Notes: generated from the sequence alone by a model not told the origin. A stretch of 64,000 bases of DNA from Bacillus sp. CGMCC 1.16541 (GCF_003184905.1 NZ_QFRU01000009.1:92582-156581); one strand, 5' to 3'. Numbered from the stretch's first letter, positions 43,653 through 52,096 are shown. Numbers and translations: made by a program.

Positions 43653-43822
43653 CACTGAAACCTTTTGGTCAATATATTGAAAAACATGAGTAGGTATGGT
43701 AAATTTATATAGATACGCACAATTATATTAAAATTGATTAAATTATCCCTAATATAATTATACAACAATATTCCTGTGCTAGTCAATCTACTTACGAAAA
43801 AATTTTTAAAGGAGTGTTTACT

Positions 43823-46165
43823 ATGGATTCAACCTTTAAAGGAGAGCAAGAACGATTACACGAAGTAGTAGAAATCATCACTAACGACATGAAACGATTA
43901 GAAAAAGAGACCACTCAACGTCGAAATGAAGTCGTTCAAATTCGCAAGCACTTTTGGGATGAGGTTAAAGTAAACACAGATACGTTTGATGATTATTTAG
44001 AGACCATCATCGGCTTACGACAAGAAGCACAGGCTCTTTCAATTAGTCAGAGCACTCACAAACATGCAGCGAAACGATTATCCACATTGCGTCGTATGCA
44101 AAACAGCCCTTATTTTGGGCGAATTGACTTTAATGAAGATGGTGAAAGCGCTCAAGAACAGATTTATATTGGTATTTCGTCACTTAGTGATTCAAGTGGA
44201 GAAAATTTCTTAGTGTATGATTGGAGAGCACCTATTTCAAGTGTTTACTATGACTATGAACCAGGATCCGCTAAGTATGAAACACCTGGTGGCATCATTA
44301 CTGGAAAGTTAGAAAAGAAGTGGCAGTATCTGATTCGAAACAGTCGTCTTCAATCGATGTTTGACACAAGTCTTACCATCGGAGATGAAATCCTACAGCA
44401 GGTGCTAGGTAAAACAACAGATAAACATATGCACAGTATCGTAGCGACCATTCAACAAGATCAAAATAAAATCATTCGTCACGATCAAGGGAGACTACTC
44501 ATTGTTCATGGTGCAGCAGGAAGCGGTAAAACCTCAGCTGCTTTACAGCGAATTGCTTATTTGCTTTATAAGTATCGGGATTACTTAGATGCGGATCAAA
44601 TTATCCTCTTTTCACCGAATACGATGTTTAGTAGCTACGTATCTAACGTGCTTCCTGAGCTTGGTGAAGAGAATATGCAGCAGGTAACCTTTCAAGAATA
44701 TTTAACGCATCGACTTGGTGACGACTTTCAAGTTGAAAACCCGTATGAGCAGCTAGAATATGTATTAACAGCAGAACACACTCCTTTTTATCAATCGAGA
44801 CTTGCGAGTATTCAATTTAAGGCTTCAACACGTTTCTTTGATTCTCTCCAATTATACAGACAGTCGTTGGAGCAAACAGGTATGCTTTTCCACGATATTA
44901 TCTTTAGAGAAAAGACACTTGTGACTGCAGAGCAAATAACCGAACACTTTTATACGCATGATACGACACTTCGTTTTTCTAACAGACTTGAACAAGTACA
45001 GCATTGGCTACTCAAAAAAATAAATGAGTTTCAGAAAAGTGAAAAGAGAAAGCTTTGGGTAGAAGAGGAAATCGAACTCCTTAGTAATGAGGCTTATCAT
45101 AAAGCACATCGCTACCTAGCCAAAAAGAATGGCTTTACAAAAGAGAATATCGCCGATTATGAAATGGAACCTTCAGCTCTTGCTCAATTACTGGTCGGAC
45201 AAAAATTAAAGCCACTGCGACAACAGGTTAAGTCTTTTCAATTTATTGATATTAAAGGGCTATACCGACAATTCTTTCATGCTTCACACAATGAACACTG
45301 GCTAACTGAAAATAAACCCGCTGCTTGGTCTGCTATTTGTGAAGTGACATTAGATATGCTAGAGCGGGATAAACTATTTTACGAAGATGCAACTCCGTTT
45401 TTGCTTTTACAGGAATTAATTCACGGTTTTCAGACGAATAGCTCGATTAAGCATATTGTCATTGATGAAGCGCAGGACTATTCTCCATTTCAATTCGAAT
45501 TTTTAAAACGGTTGTTTCCGGCAGCAAGAATGACTGTGCTAGGGGATTTTAATCAAGCAATATTCGCTCATGCAAGTGAGAAGGTTGATTTTACAACACT
45601 TACTAGCCTTTATGGTCAAGATAAAACAGACGTTATTAATATAACGCGCAGTTACCGATCTACAAAGCCTATCATTGAAGTGACACGAAGACTCATTCCG
45701 AACGGAGACTCAATCGTTCCATTTGAACGTGAAGGAGAGCAACCTACAATAAAACAAGTAAAAGATCACTCAGAGTTACATCATTGTATTATCTCTAAAA
45801 TCACTAGCTTACAAGCCCTAGGTTATCAAAGTATCGCGATTATTTGTAAATCTGCTGCGGAAAGCTTACACGCATATGAAGCACTATCTCATATAAAAGA
45901 GTTAAAGCTTATAAAAAGGAACTCAACTGAGTATGAGCAAGGCATTGTTGTGATTCCAGCTTATTTATCAAAAGGAATTGAGTTTGATGCTGTTATTATT
46001 TATGATGCGTCAACACATACCTATGGAGATAAAAGTTTACGAAGAACCTTTTATACAGCTTGCACGAGAGCGATGCACCACTTGCAACTTTATAGCATAG
46101 GAGCGCCAAGTCTGTTTTTAGAAAAAGCATTAAACGAGGGATTTCTGAAAAAAGAGGAAGAATGA
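43823..46165 (+). CDS. helD: RNA polymerase recycling motor HelD (UvrD-like)
   Basis: 780 residues. An N-terminal coiled-coil arm (about 1-95) is followed by a UvrD-type 1A domain with Walker A GAAGSGKT (230-237), a HelD-specific insertion, Walker B VIDEAQDYS and GDFNQAIF, and the 2A motif with ACTRAMHHL. HelD of Bacillus enters the main and secondary channels of RNA polymerase and pries stalled enzyme off DNA using ATP. Length matches B. subtilis HelD/YvgS (774). Start ATG 43823 follows AAAGGAG. Confidence 0.92.
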   Translation: MDSTFKGEQERLHEVVEIITNDMKRLEKETTQRRNEVVQIRKHFWDEVKVNTDTFDDYLETIIGLRQEAQALSISQSTHKHAAKRLSTLRRMQNSPYFGRIDFNEDGESAQEQIYIGISSLSDSSGENFLVYDWRAPISSVYYDYEPGSAKYETPGGIITGKLEKKWQYLIRNSRLQSMFDTSLTIGDEILQQVLGKTTDKHMHSIVATIQQDQNKIIRHDQGRLLIVHGAAGSGKTSAALQRIAYLLYKYRDYLDADQIILFSPNTMFSSYVSNVLPELGEENMQQVTFQEYLTHRLGDDFQVENPYEQLEYVLTAEHTPFYQSRLASIQFKASTRFFDSLQLYRQSLEQTGMLFHDIIFREKTLVTAEQITEHFYTHDTTLRFSNRLEQVQHWLLKKINEFQKSEKRKLWVEEEIELLSNEAYHKAHRYLAKKNGFTKENIADYEMEPSALAQLLVGQKLKPLRQQVKSFQFIDIKGLYRQFFHASHNEHWLTENKPAAWSAICEVTLDMLERDKLFYEDATPFLLLQELIHGFQTNSSIKHIVIDEAQDYSPFQFEFLKRLFPAARMTVLGDFNQAIFAHASEKVDFTTLTSLYGQDKTDVINITRSYRSTKPIIEVTRRLIPNGDSIVPFEREGEQPTIKQVKDHSELHHCIISKITSLQALGYQSIAIICKSAAESLHAYEALSHIKELKLIKRNSTEYEQGIVVIPAYLSKGIEFDAVIIYDASTHTYGDKSLRRTFYTACTRAMHHLQLYSIGAPSLFLEKALNEGFLKKEEE

Positions 46166-46225
46166 ACAAATAAAGTAAAAAATATGGTATAGTTGAAACG
46201 CTTTACAAGAAAACAACTCGTACCC

Positions 46226-46262
46226 AAGCTATGAAATCGTCACTGATTTTATAGCTTTTTAT
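46226..46262 (+). terminator. Terminator after helD
   Basis: AAGCTATGAAATC pairs with GATTTTATAGCTT (one G-T pair) around GTCACT, then TTTTATTTT. Confidence 0.88.
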
Positions 46263-46270
46263 TTTGAAAA

Positions 46271-46299
46271 CGAAACCGAATTGTTTGTAGCGTTGTCTA
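46271..46299 (+). promoter_or_regulatory. Candidate autoregulatory ECF sigma promoter
   Basis: CGAAAC (46271-46276), 17-base spacer, TGTCTA (46294-46299), against the ECF (sigma-M/X/W type) consensus TGAAAC-N16-CGTCTA. Each element has one mismatch. It directly precedes the ECF sigma gene, and ECF factors commonly drive their own promoters. Confidence 0.5.
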
Positions 46300-46324
46300 A
46301 CATGATAGAGAGGGGGATTACTTT

Positions 46325-46855
46325 TTGAATGTTGAGGAGAAGGAGCGCTACTTAAATGATGCAATGGAGCAACAAGGAGACTATTTAAAGCGCTTAATTT
46401 TTACATATGTCAAAGATCTTCAGAAGGCTGAGGATATTGTGCAGGACGTTTTTATTAAATTTTATAAAAATCTTGAACATTTTGAGGAACGTTCTTCCAT
46501 TAAAACATATTTATATCGAATTGCGATCAATGAATGTCACAATTACATAAGAAGTTGGCATTATCGAAAATTAGATCTGACAGAAAAAATCAAAATGTGG
46601 ACGTACCGAACTTCAGTAGAAATGGAGTATTTACAAATAGAACAAAATCAAACGATTACAGAATTAGTATGTAACCTACCTGTGAAGTATCGTGAAGTTA
46701 TCTGGTTATACTACTATGCGGAACTATCGGTCACTGAAATTTCAGGTCTCTTAAATTGCTCAGCAAATACAGTAAAAACACGTTTAGCAAGAGGAAGAAA
46801 ATTAGTAAAGGCGACAATCGAGGAGAGTGGGGACGAATATGAATTTGAAAGATGA
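46325..46855 (+). CDS. ECF-type RNA polymerase sigma factor
   Basis: 176 residues. Region 2 has YVKDLQKAEDIVQDVFIKFY and the DNA-contacting FEERSSIKTYLYRIAINECHN; region 4 has LPVKYREVIWLYYYAELSVTEISGLL and SANTVKTRLARGRKLVKA (given in parts). It directs RNA polymerase to stress promoters when freed from its anti-sigma factor. The TTG start follows AGGGGGA by seven bases. Its last 17 bases overlap the next gene, a single-pass membrane protein, which is the usual arrangement of sigma and anti-sigma. The signal it answers is unknown. Confidence 0.9.
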   Translation: MNVEEKERYLNDAMEQQGDYLKRLIFTYVKDLQKAEDIVQDVFIKFYKNLEHFEERSSIKTYLYRIAINECHNYIRSWHYRKLDLTEKIKMWTYRTSVEMEYLQIEQNQTITELVCNLPVKYREVIWLYYYAELSVTEISGLLNCSANTVKTRLARGRKLVKATIEESGDEYEFER

Positions 46856-47642
46856 GCTAGAAAAGTCTTCTCTAGAAAAAATCACATTAACAGAAGAAGA
46901 AAAGACGCGCATTCGATATCGTGTACGTCATTCTACTACACCTAAACGTTATTTAAAACCGGTACTTATATCTACTTTCTCCGTTATGATAGCGATTGTT
47001 TTAACGTTTCCGATTATTCAACCGAACGAACAAGAAGAACAGGCGATGGATCAAATAAGTACAGGTGGCTCAACTCATTCAGCTATTCCCATTACAGAAG
47101 CTCAAAAAAAGCAATATTATCAGCAATACCTCAACATAGTTGACAAAGCGATGGAACAAAAAAGCGGCATTTCGATTAGTGTACCACCAATGGAGGAATT
47201 TAAGGAATCAGACTGGTTATCACCAGAAGAATATAATGAAATGGTTCAAGATATGGTGAAGAGCCACTTAGCAGCGGAACGTGAAAAGATAGAGGCTGCA
47301 TCTTCAAACCTTAAACCAGCTACAACAGTAGACGGAGAAACAACGAAATCCACGTATCTCTATTTTCCTGACATGTTAAAAGAGATTGAAGTAACAGCTA
47401 CATTTGACACAAAATACAGCACGAAACGTGATCGACAAGTCTTTCTAAACGTAGATAACGTTTCTACGCAACTAGCCAGTTCACCTGGAGCATGGGAGCA
47501 ATCGTCCTATAAGACTTCTTTAAAAGACGATAATCAAACTTACCTTATTCAAATTGAAGGAGTATTTACACTTAACAATCTATCATTTGAAAAGAAGTTT
47601 CTTATTGAATTTAAATGCGATAAATTCGGTCATATAAGTTGA
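46839..47642 (+). CDS. Putative membrane anti-sigma factor
   Basis: 267 residues. A cytoplasmic N-terminal part (about 1-40, MNLKDELEKSSLEKITLTEE), one membrane segment (about 42-63), and an outer domain rich in Ser, Thr, Glu and Lys. No zinc-binding anti-sigma (ZAS) HxxxCxxC motif is seen. ATG 46839 lies inside the end of the sigma gene with a GAGAGTGGGG site, giving translational coupling. Role as anti-sigma is inferred from overlap and topology; I do not recognise the outer domain. Confidence 0.7.
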   Translation: MNLKDELEKSSLEKITLTEEEKTRIRYRVRHSTTPKRYLKPVLISTFSVMIAIVLTFPIIQPNEQEEQAMDQISTGGSTHSAIPITEAQKKQYYQQYLNIVDKAMEQKSGISISVPPMEEFKESDWLSPEEYNEMVQDMVKSHLAAEREKIEAASSNLKPATTVDGETTKSTYLYFPDMLKEIEVTATFDTKYSTKRDRQVFLNVDNVSTQLASSPGAWEQSSYKTSLKDDNQTYLIQIEGVFTLNNLSFEKKFLIEFKCDKFGHIS

Positions 47643-47663
47643 TGATTACGAACCTTTTAACTC

Positions 47664-47801
47664 ATTCACAATAAAGACTTATATTTAAAACGTAAATATG
47701 ATCAATTTCGGAAAGAAACATTAGGTACAGAACTTTTGAAAGACAAAATTAAAACACACAAAAATGCTTTAGCTAAACGTAAATTAGATAATTCGAAGTA
47801 A
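47664..47801 (+). pseudogene. Start-less open frame, likely gene remnant
   Basis: 45 codons without ATG, GTG or TTG start, reading HNKDLYLKRKYDQFRKETLG and on to KRKLDNSK, charged and helical. It looks like the C-terminal end of a lost protein. I do not recognise the family. It lies in the decayed 47.6-48.5 kb stretch. Confidence 0.35.
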
Positions 47802-47808
47802 AATTAAA

Positions 47809-47863
47809 AACATAAGAAACAACTGCATCTAGCAATAGGTAGTGAGCAGTTGTTTCTTATGTT
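47809..47863 (-). terminator. Long perfect hairpin, oriented as a minus-strand terminator
   Basis: AACATAAGAAACAACTGC (47809-47826) pairs perfectly with its inverse (47846-47863), 18 base pairs. On the plus strand it is followed by A's; on the minus strand by TTTAATTTT. No minus-strand gene is left upstream of it, so it may be a relic of a deleted gene. Confidence 0.55.
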
Positions 47864-48427
47864 AAAAAAAGTATTACAGGATTTGCGAAATTCTAGTAGA
47901 CATAATGTATCTTCTAGGAACCAATAAATAAAATTAATTTTCTGTCTCAATTCAAAAGTATTCTTTAGATAGTGAGACAGAGAAGAAATAAGATAGCGAA
48001 TTAAGTTATGTCGTTAGTCTTGGTTATAAATTTTTAACTTGTGACTTTATATATCATTATCACAACAATCTAAAGTAACTGCTGGTGTCTAATGAACCAT
48101 CACTTTAAAATAGATCCAAAACAACTCAAACGTCTAAGTAGTATTCACTTGATAAACCAACAGTTTGATCTGGTGATGTGTTCAATAACATTCTCTTCTA
48201 GTTAACATAATAATACGATAATCATAAAGTCATTCTTTACATTATGATTTAATTGAACAAATTAAAATATAAAATACACAGCGTCTAACCTCTTGTTTTT
48301 GGATAATTATTCATAATTAATTGTTATAACCTCGTATTTTTTGTAATAAAAGCCATTATATTGGATAAAAATTCTATTACTTATTTATCTCGTGATTACA
48401 TCTATCCTTTATATACATACTTTACTA
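47864..48427. other. Gene-poor, AT-rich decayed stretch
   Basis: About 560 bases with stops in all frames and no ribosome site with a matching start. A perfect 9-base inverted repeat, TCTGTCTCA (47941-47949) and TGAGACAGA (47973-47981), is the only structure I can support. Probably leftover of deleted or degraded genes. Confidence 0.5.
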
Positions 48428-48456
48428 TTGTGGTGAATACTGGATTGTTGTATAAT
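48428..48456 (+). promoter_or_regulatory. Sigma-A promoter of the 36-residue protein gene
   Basis: TTGTGG (48428-48433), 17-base spacer, perfect TATAAT (48451-48456). A small palindrome AATGAAT-CTT-ATTCATT (48491-48507) sits between the start of transcription and the ribosome site and may be an operator. Confidence 0.6.
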
Positions 48457-48522
48457 AAATACTAATTAAACTACGTACATAATTAGATCCAATGAATCTT
48501 ATTCATTAAAGGAGCGATAACC

Positions 48523-48633
48523 ATGAATATTACGATTTATTACGGAAATCATGAAGACAAAACGATTCACACGATGGATTGTCATATAGATTTAGAAGAA
48601 GAAGAAATGGTAGCTTTAACAGAAGCTCGCTAA
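48523..48633 (+). CDS. 36-residue acidic protein of unknown function
   Basis: The peptide starts MNITIYYGNHEDKTI and ends LEEEEMVALTEAR. It has its own promoter, a strong AAAGGAGCG ribosome site and a perfect terminator (48651-48682), so it is very likely expressed. The N-terminal half could form a beta-hairpin and the C-terminal half an acidic helix. I do not recognise a family; it may be an intact small protein or the stump of a longer one. Confidence 0.6.
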   Translation: MNITIYYGNHEDKTIHTMDCHIDLEEEEMVALTEAR

Positions 48634-48650
48634 GTTTATAGATATTAGTT

Positions 48651-48685
48651 AAGGTGATAGCAAGTTACATGCTATCACCTTTTTC
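48651..48685 (+). terminator. Terminator after the 36-residue gene
   Basis: AAGGTGATAGCA (48651-48662) pairs perfectly with TGCTATCACCTT (48670-48681), then TTT. Confidence 0.9.
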
Positions 48686-48763
48686 GTGTGCCCCGCTCCC
48701 TCCCTTTGCTCCGCTGAGTACTTTTTCCTTTCATTTCTTTTTGAAAAAATCTTCTTTCCTCTC

Positions 48764-48792
48764 TTTACATTTCGTCCAAGCTTCTGTATGAT
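48764..48792 (+). promoter_or_regulatory. Sigma-A promoter of the duplicated-domain gene
   Basis: TTTACA (48764-48769), 17-base spacer, TATGAT (48787-48792). The predicted transcription start, near 48799, is six bases from the LexA box. Confidence 0.65.
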
Positions 48793-48804
48793 AAACATAT
48801 AATC

Positions 48805-48818
48805 AGAACATATGTTCG
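48805..48818. promoter_or_regulatory. LexA (SOS) box
   Basis: AGAACATATGTTCG matches 13 of 14 positions of the Bacillus LexA consensus CGAACRNRYGTTYG. It sits just downstream of the promoter's predicted start site, an effective repressor position, and 40 bases before the start codon. Confidence 0.75.
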
Positions 48819-48857
48819 ATAAATCTTCATAGAACGAACAGAAAGGAGTACTTTTTA

Positions 48858-49562
48858 GTGGCTGCAAATCAGAAGAAAAATAAAAAGAAGCTCCCCCCTA
48901 CTCTTTCAAATACTGGCTTCATCGGTGCAACATTCGCAGATAAGAATGAGATCTTAAAAAATGAATATTACTTTCCTCGTAAAAGTATGAAAATTACCCA
49001 TCACGTGCTTGATGCGTTATTACAAGGTACGAGTCATGTATTTGCTCAACATGACGTTCCTGCTTTTCTATCATGTGCGTATCTTCCTAAGTATAAAAAA
49101 TTAGGATTGGTCCTTTCTACAAAGCCATTTAGTAAACGTGAAGGATTAGGATACTTCATTAACTACTTAAAAGAAATTGGGCATATTGATTGGGAAGAAA
49201 AAACAAAAGAATATGAAATACATAATACGTCCTTTATCGGTGTGGTTTTCGCAGATTTAGAGAAGATCGAGCGCTTTACTTTTGATTTTGAGATGGAATT
49301 AGTTTCTAAATTTATTAAAGAGTTAATCATTCCCGCTAAAGAGCTATTTCTGCAACATAACGTAAAAGCCTACATATCTGGTGTCGAGAATGAACAACAA
49401 CATAAATTAGGATTTGTTTTATCTATAAAGCCGTATGATGAACGTAAAGAAGCAGAGTTATATTTTGTGGAGTATTTAAAAGAACGTGGTTTGTATGAGT
49501 ACGACGAAGACGAAGAAGAACTAGTTCCTATTCATACAAAATGGAGTTTGTTTAAAGGATAA
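48858..49562 (+). CDS. Unrecognised protein with two copies of one domain, under an SOS box
   Basis: 234 residues. After a basic head (MAANQKKNKKKLPP) come two copies of a roughly 95-residue unit: about 17-115 starting TGFIGATFADKNEI and about 125-222 starting TSFIGVVFADLEKI. Shared landmarks are FIG-x-x-FAD, a helix with F-x-QH-x-V, LG-x-VLS-x-KP and YF-x-x-YLKE-x-G. The end is acidic (EYDEDEEEL). I do not recognise the family and see no catalytic motif. GTG start after GAAAGGAG. The LexA box upstream implies induction by DNA damage. It has its own promoter and terminator. Confidence 0.8.
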   Translation: MAANQKKNKKKLPPTLSNTGFIGATFADKNEILKNEYYFPRKSMKITHHVLDALLQGTSHVFAQHDVPAFLSCAYLPKYKKLGLVLSTKPFSKREGLGYFINYLKEIGHIDWEEKTKEYEIHNTSFIGVVFADLEKIERFTFDFEMELVSKFIKELIIPAKELFLQHNVKAYISGVENEQQHKLGFVLSIKPYDERKEAELYFVEYLKERGLYEYDEDEEELVPIHTKWSLFKG

Positions 49563-49617
49563 GTTACTTGTGAGTTACAACGTAATAACTGAAATGTAAA
49601 ACGTAAGGTATTACGCT

Positions 49618-49653
49618 ATAAAAAAGCAAGCATAATCAAAAGCTTGCTTTTTT
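49618..49653 (+). terminator. Terminator after the duplicated-domain gene
   Basis: AAAAAAGCAAGC pairs perfectly with GCTTGCTTTTTT around ATAATCAAAA. Confidence 0.92.
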
Positions 49654-49705
49654 CAACTTCATTTTTTCGTTTCTAAAGGTCCATTGCTTCACTTATAAAT
49701 GTTAT

Positions 49706-49934
49706 TTATTGCAATTCCCATTTAAATTTCCCATCATATTGATTAAGTTGTTTTTTCACTTGATCCAATTCATAAAAGCTTGAATGTGCTTTTTTAACAA
49801 TCTCTTCATTCGTTTTTCCTTCTTTTAAAAGAGTCCTAATCAGTTCATACTTTGTTACTTCAAATTCAAAAAACCATGAAATTCATTATAATGTCTTTTT
49901 CTTCAGCAAGCCTAATGATTACCTCATTTTTCAT
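49706..49934 (-). pseudogene. Small gene broken by a one-base frameshift in a T-run
   Basis: On the minus strand ATG 49934 begins MKNEVIIRLAEEKDIIMNFMVF and hits a stop. Removing one T from the run of six (plus-strand A's at 49868-49873) opens a 75-residue protein that continues EFEVTKYELIRTLLKEGKT and ends GKFKWELQ. A AAGGGAG site precedes the start. The C-terminal half (LLKEGKTNEEIVKKA) looks like a helix-turn-helix-like end seen in several transposase-like or Rpn-type proteins, but I cannot name the family. Confidence 0.6.
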
Positions 49935-49996
49935 TTTTATTGTTCTCCCTTCCACCTTTTTCGCATGTATATTCTATACAAAGCTTGAAATCCCTC

Positions 49997-50518
49997 TCAT
50001 GATTTCTTTTTAACTTGTTGCACTAAGGCAGGTAACTGGGAATAAAGGTGAACAATTTCATCTAATTTTATTCGCACGAGTCCGCTTGAAGACGGAGCAA
50101 CGAAGTCAATAACGTTAGGAACAATTGATGTTACTTGCACGCCCCAGGGAGCTTTTTTTTGCTTACTGTACTCCAAATAAACTCCTTTCCCCACAAAACA
50201 AACAATGTTAGGTTGATAAAGAGCGATTTTCTCCTTTAACTGTTGTCTTCCTTCTTCATATTCTTCTCTTGTGATCTCTGCCGCTTCTTTTGTAGGTCTC
50301 ATCACAATATTTGTTAGCCCATATCCTAAATCAAGTAACTTATAATCTTCCGATGGATCGTATTTTCTAGGTGTGATCCCTGCTTTATGTAAAATCGTCC
50401 AAAAGCGATTGCGAGGATTTGCAAAATGGTGACCTGTTTCTCCAGATACTAAACTTGGATTAAACCCAACAAATAAAATATCTAGATTGTGCTTGATATA
50501 GTCTTTCACTTGATTCAT
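49997..50518 (-). CDS. mug: Mismatch-specific uracil/thymine DNA glycosylase
   Basis: 173 residues of the Mug/TDG branch of uracil-DNA glycosylases. Motif A is FVGFNPSLVSGETGHHFANP (with the catalytic Asn in GFNPS), followed by RNRFWTILHKAG and DLGYGLTNIVMRPT; motif B region is near IVPNVIDFVAPSSSG. It removes uracil, or thymine, opposite guanine. Start MNQVKDY (ATG 50518) is used because AAAGGAG ends eight bases before; the longer reading starts within that site. Divergent from the 99-residue gene. Confidence 0.88.
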   Translation of the reverse strand: MNQVKDYIKHNLDILFVGFNPSLVSGETGHHFANPRNRFWTILHKAGITPRKYDPSEDYKLLDLGYGLTNIVMRPTKEAAEITREEYEEGRQQLKEKIALYQPNIVCFVGKGVYLEYSKQKKAPWGVQVTSIVPNVIDFVAPSSSGLVRIKLDEIVHLYSQLPALVQQVKKKS

Positions 50519-50619
50519 CACCACCACTCCTTTCATTGACTAGTATGGTTCATTCTCTTTATCATACAACGTATATGTTATAATAAAAGATATACATACG
50601 TAAAAAGGAGCTTTACACT

Positions 50620-50919
50620 ATGAATCAAAAAGAAATGGAACAACAAATTATTGCGAATTATCAACGTGATGAAGAGATGATGATTCTTGTATTTGCACAG
50701 TGGTGTGTGAATCATGACTTAGATCCCATTGAACTGTATACGCGTGCTTATCCGAGCCAAGATAAAAACCCCGCTCTCTTACATGCGGTTGACTTAACTG
50801 TACCAAAAGAAGAAGCGGGAGAAGTCGCAGATCAAACGCTTCTCGGCGTGTTGTCACTGTTTGGAAATGACGATTTAGCATTTGTTGTAACAGAAGAAAT
50901 TCAGAAGCGAAAAAACTAA
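50620..50919 (+). CDS. 99-residue conserved hypothetical protein
   Basis: The protein starts MNQKEMEQQIIANYQRDEEM, is acidic and helical, and has a motif of AQWCVNHDLDPIELYTRAYP. I do not recognise a named family. The ATG follows AAAAGGAGC, with a terminator at the end, so it is a real single gene. A minus-strand open frame over it is a shadow. Confidence 0.75.
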   Translation: MNQKEMEQQIIANYQRDEEMMILVFAQWCVNHDLDPIELYTRAYPSQDKNPALLHAVDLTVPKEEAGEVADQTLLGVLSLFGNDDLAFVVTEEIQKRKN

Positions 50920-50947
50920 CCTTGGCGTTTTCTATGGTTAGTTTTTT
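50910..50947 (+). terminator. Terminator after the 99-residue gene
   Basis: AAAAAACTAACC pairs perfectly with GGTTAGTTTTTT; it overlaps the end of the coding region by a few bases. Confidence 0.9.
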
Positions 50948-51061
50948 GTTTATAATTGATTCCTTATCATTTATAAATGTCTCCGCTTTTTCCAAAAAAT
51001 GAAACTTATTCGCTTCATTGATCGTATATAAGGTACAAATAAAAGAAATGGAGTGAAGAAT

Positions 51062-52042
51062 TTGAATACATACACAGAAAAGGTCACTCTCTACGAAGAT
51101 ATTTATACACAATTGAAGAAGAAGTTCAAATGGAGCTTTGCTGATTCTCGTACATTCATGATGGTTGCATCCATATATGTGATGAATAAACGCTCGTTTG
51201 ATTTAGAAAGATATAGCCGTTTAAGTGACTATATTAAAAATGAAGTGAGTACGTTCTCTACTTTAAAATCTCAAGAGCGATTTACAATAGCGGCAATGTT
51301 AGATATTCGTACACAACAACCTGAGAAATCGTTTCATCACTTTTTGTCCCTTTATGAAGAACTCATAAAAGGTGGATTCACTCGTAATGTATTTACGTAC
51401 ATTTCTACTTTAATCTTAATGACACACTATCAGTCGGAACATGATTACCAACACCAAATCGAACGCTCATTTCACATTTATAAAGGAATGCGTAAAAAAC
51501 ACTTCTTTCTTACATCAAGCAGTGATTATCCGCTAGCCGTCTTGCTGTCTACTCAAGACAAAGAGATTGATTCCCTTCTTCATGATATTGAAGTCATGTA
51601 TGATGCTTTGCACACGAACGGATTTCGAAAAGGAAACGACCTTCAATTTCTAAGTCATATCCTATCTTTACTAAACCATCAAGATCGGTTAGTCGAGCGA
51701 ACTGCCGACATTCAACGTCGCTTTCGAGAAAGAGATGTTAAGGTTAAGCCAATGCATTATGCTTCTCTTGGCATGATGGCGACTTTAGATGATCCTATAA
51801 GTGACATTGAAACCATTCAGCAGCTCACTACATATTTAAATAACGAGAAAGCGTTTAAATGGTACAAAGATATTAACTTTATGATGGCCACAAGCTTTGT
51901 GCTTAGTGAAAAAATCGATGATCCAAGTTTAGTAGAAACAAAGATGTACACAATCATGGAAACAATCATTCAAGCACAGCAAGCAGCGATGATTGCAACG
52001 ATCACAGCAGCAAGTGCGGCTTCATCTTCTGGAGGCGCTTAA
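51062..52042 (+). CDS. DUF4003 family protein
   Basis: 326 residues, all-helical. It resembles the DUF4003 family of Bacillales by LYEDIYTQLKKKFKW near the start, the central YPLAVLLSTQ, and KPMHYASLGMMA, and it ends in an Ala/Ser-rich tail (ITAASAASSSGGA). Function unknown. The TTG start is preferred because GGAGTG lies seven bases before it; the GTG nine bases earlier would use a poor site. Single gene, strong terminator after it. Confidence 0.75.
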   Translation: MNTYTEKVTLYEDIYTQLKKKFKWSFADSRTFMMVASIYVMNKRSFDLERYSRLSDYIKNEVSTFSTLKSQERFTIAAMLDIRTQQPEKSFHHFLSLYEELIKGGFTRNVFTYISTLILMTHYQSEHDYQHQIERSFHIYKGMRKKHFFLTSSSDYPLAVLLSTQDKEIDSLLHDIEVMYDALHTNGFRKGNDLQFLSHILSLLNHQDRLVERTADIQRRFRERDVKVKPMHYASLGMMATLDDPISDIETIQQLTTYLNNEKAFKWYKDINFMMATSFVLSEKIDDPSLVETKMYTIMETIIQAQQAAMIATITAASAASSSGGA

Positions 52043-52043
52043 T

Positions 52044-52083
52044 GAAAAAGACGAAATCCATTACGCGATTTCGTCTTTTTTTT
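52044..52083. terminator. Terminator shared by the DUF4003 and HAD genes
   Basis: AAAAAGACGAAATC pairs perfectly with GATTTCGTCTTTTT around CATTACGC; A- and T-runs on both sides suit the two convergent genes. Confidence 0.92.
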
Positions 52084-52096
52084 GCTGTGTTCTTTT

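Noticed and set aside
46182..46225. ECF promoter or cre box at TGAAACGCTTTACA before the helD terminator
   Set aside because: The CG centre is one base out of register for a cre site, the ECF spacing would be 19, and transcripts would run straight into a terminator; the site at 46271 fits better.
50648..51112. 154-codon minus-strand open frame
   Set aside because: It is antisense to the 99-residue gene and a terminator, with no ribosome site and no protein-like pattern.
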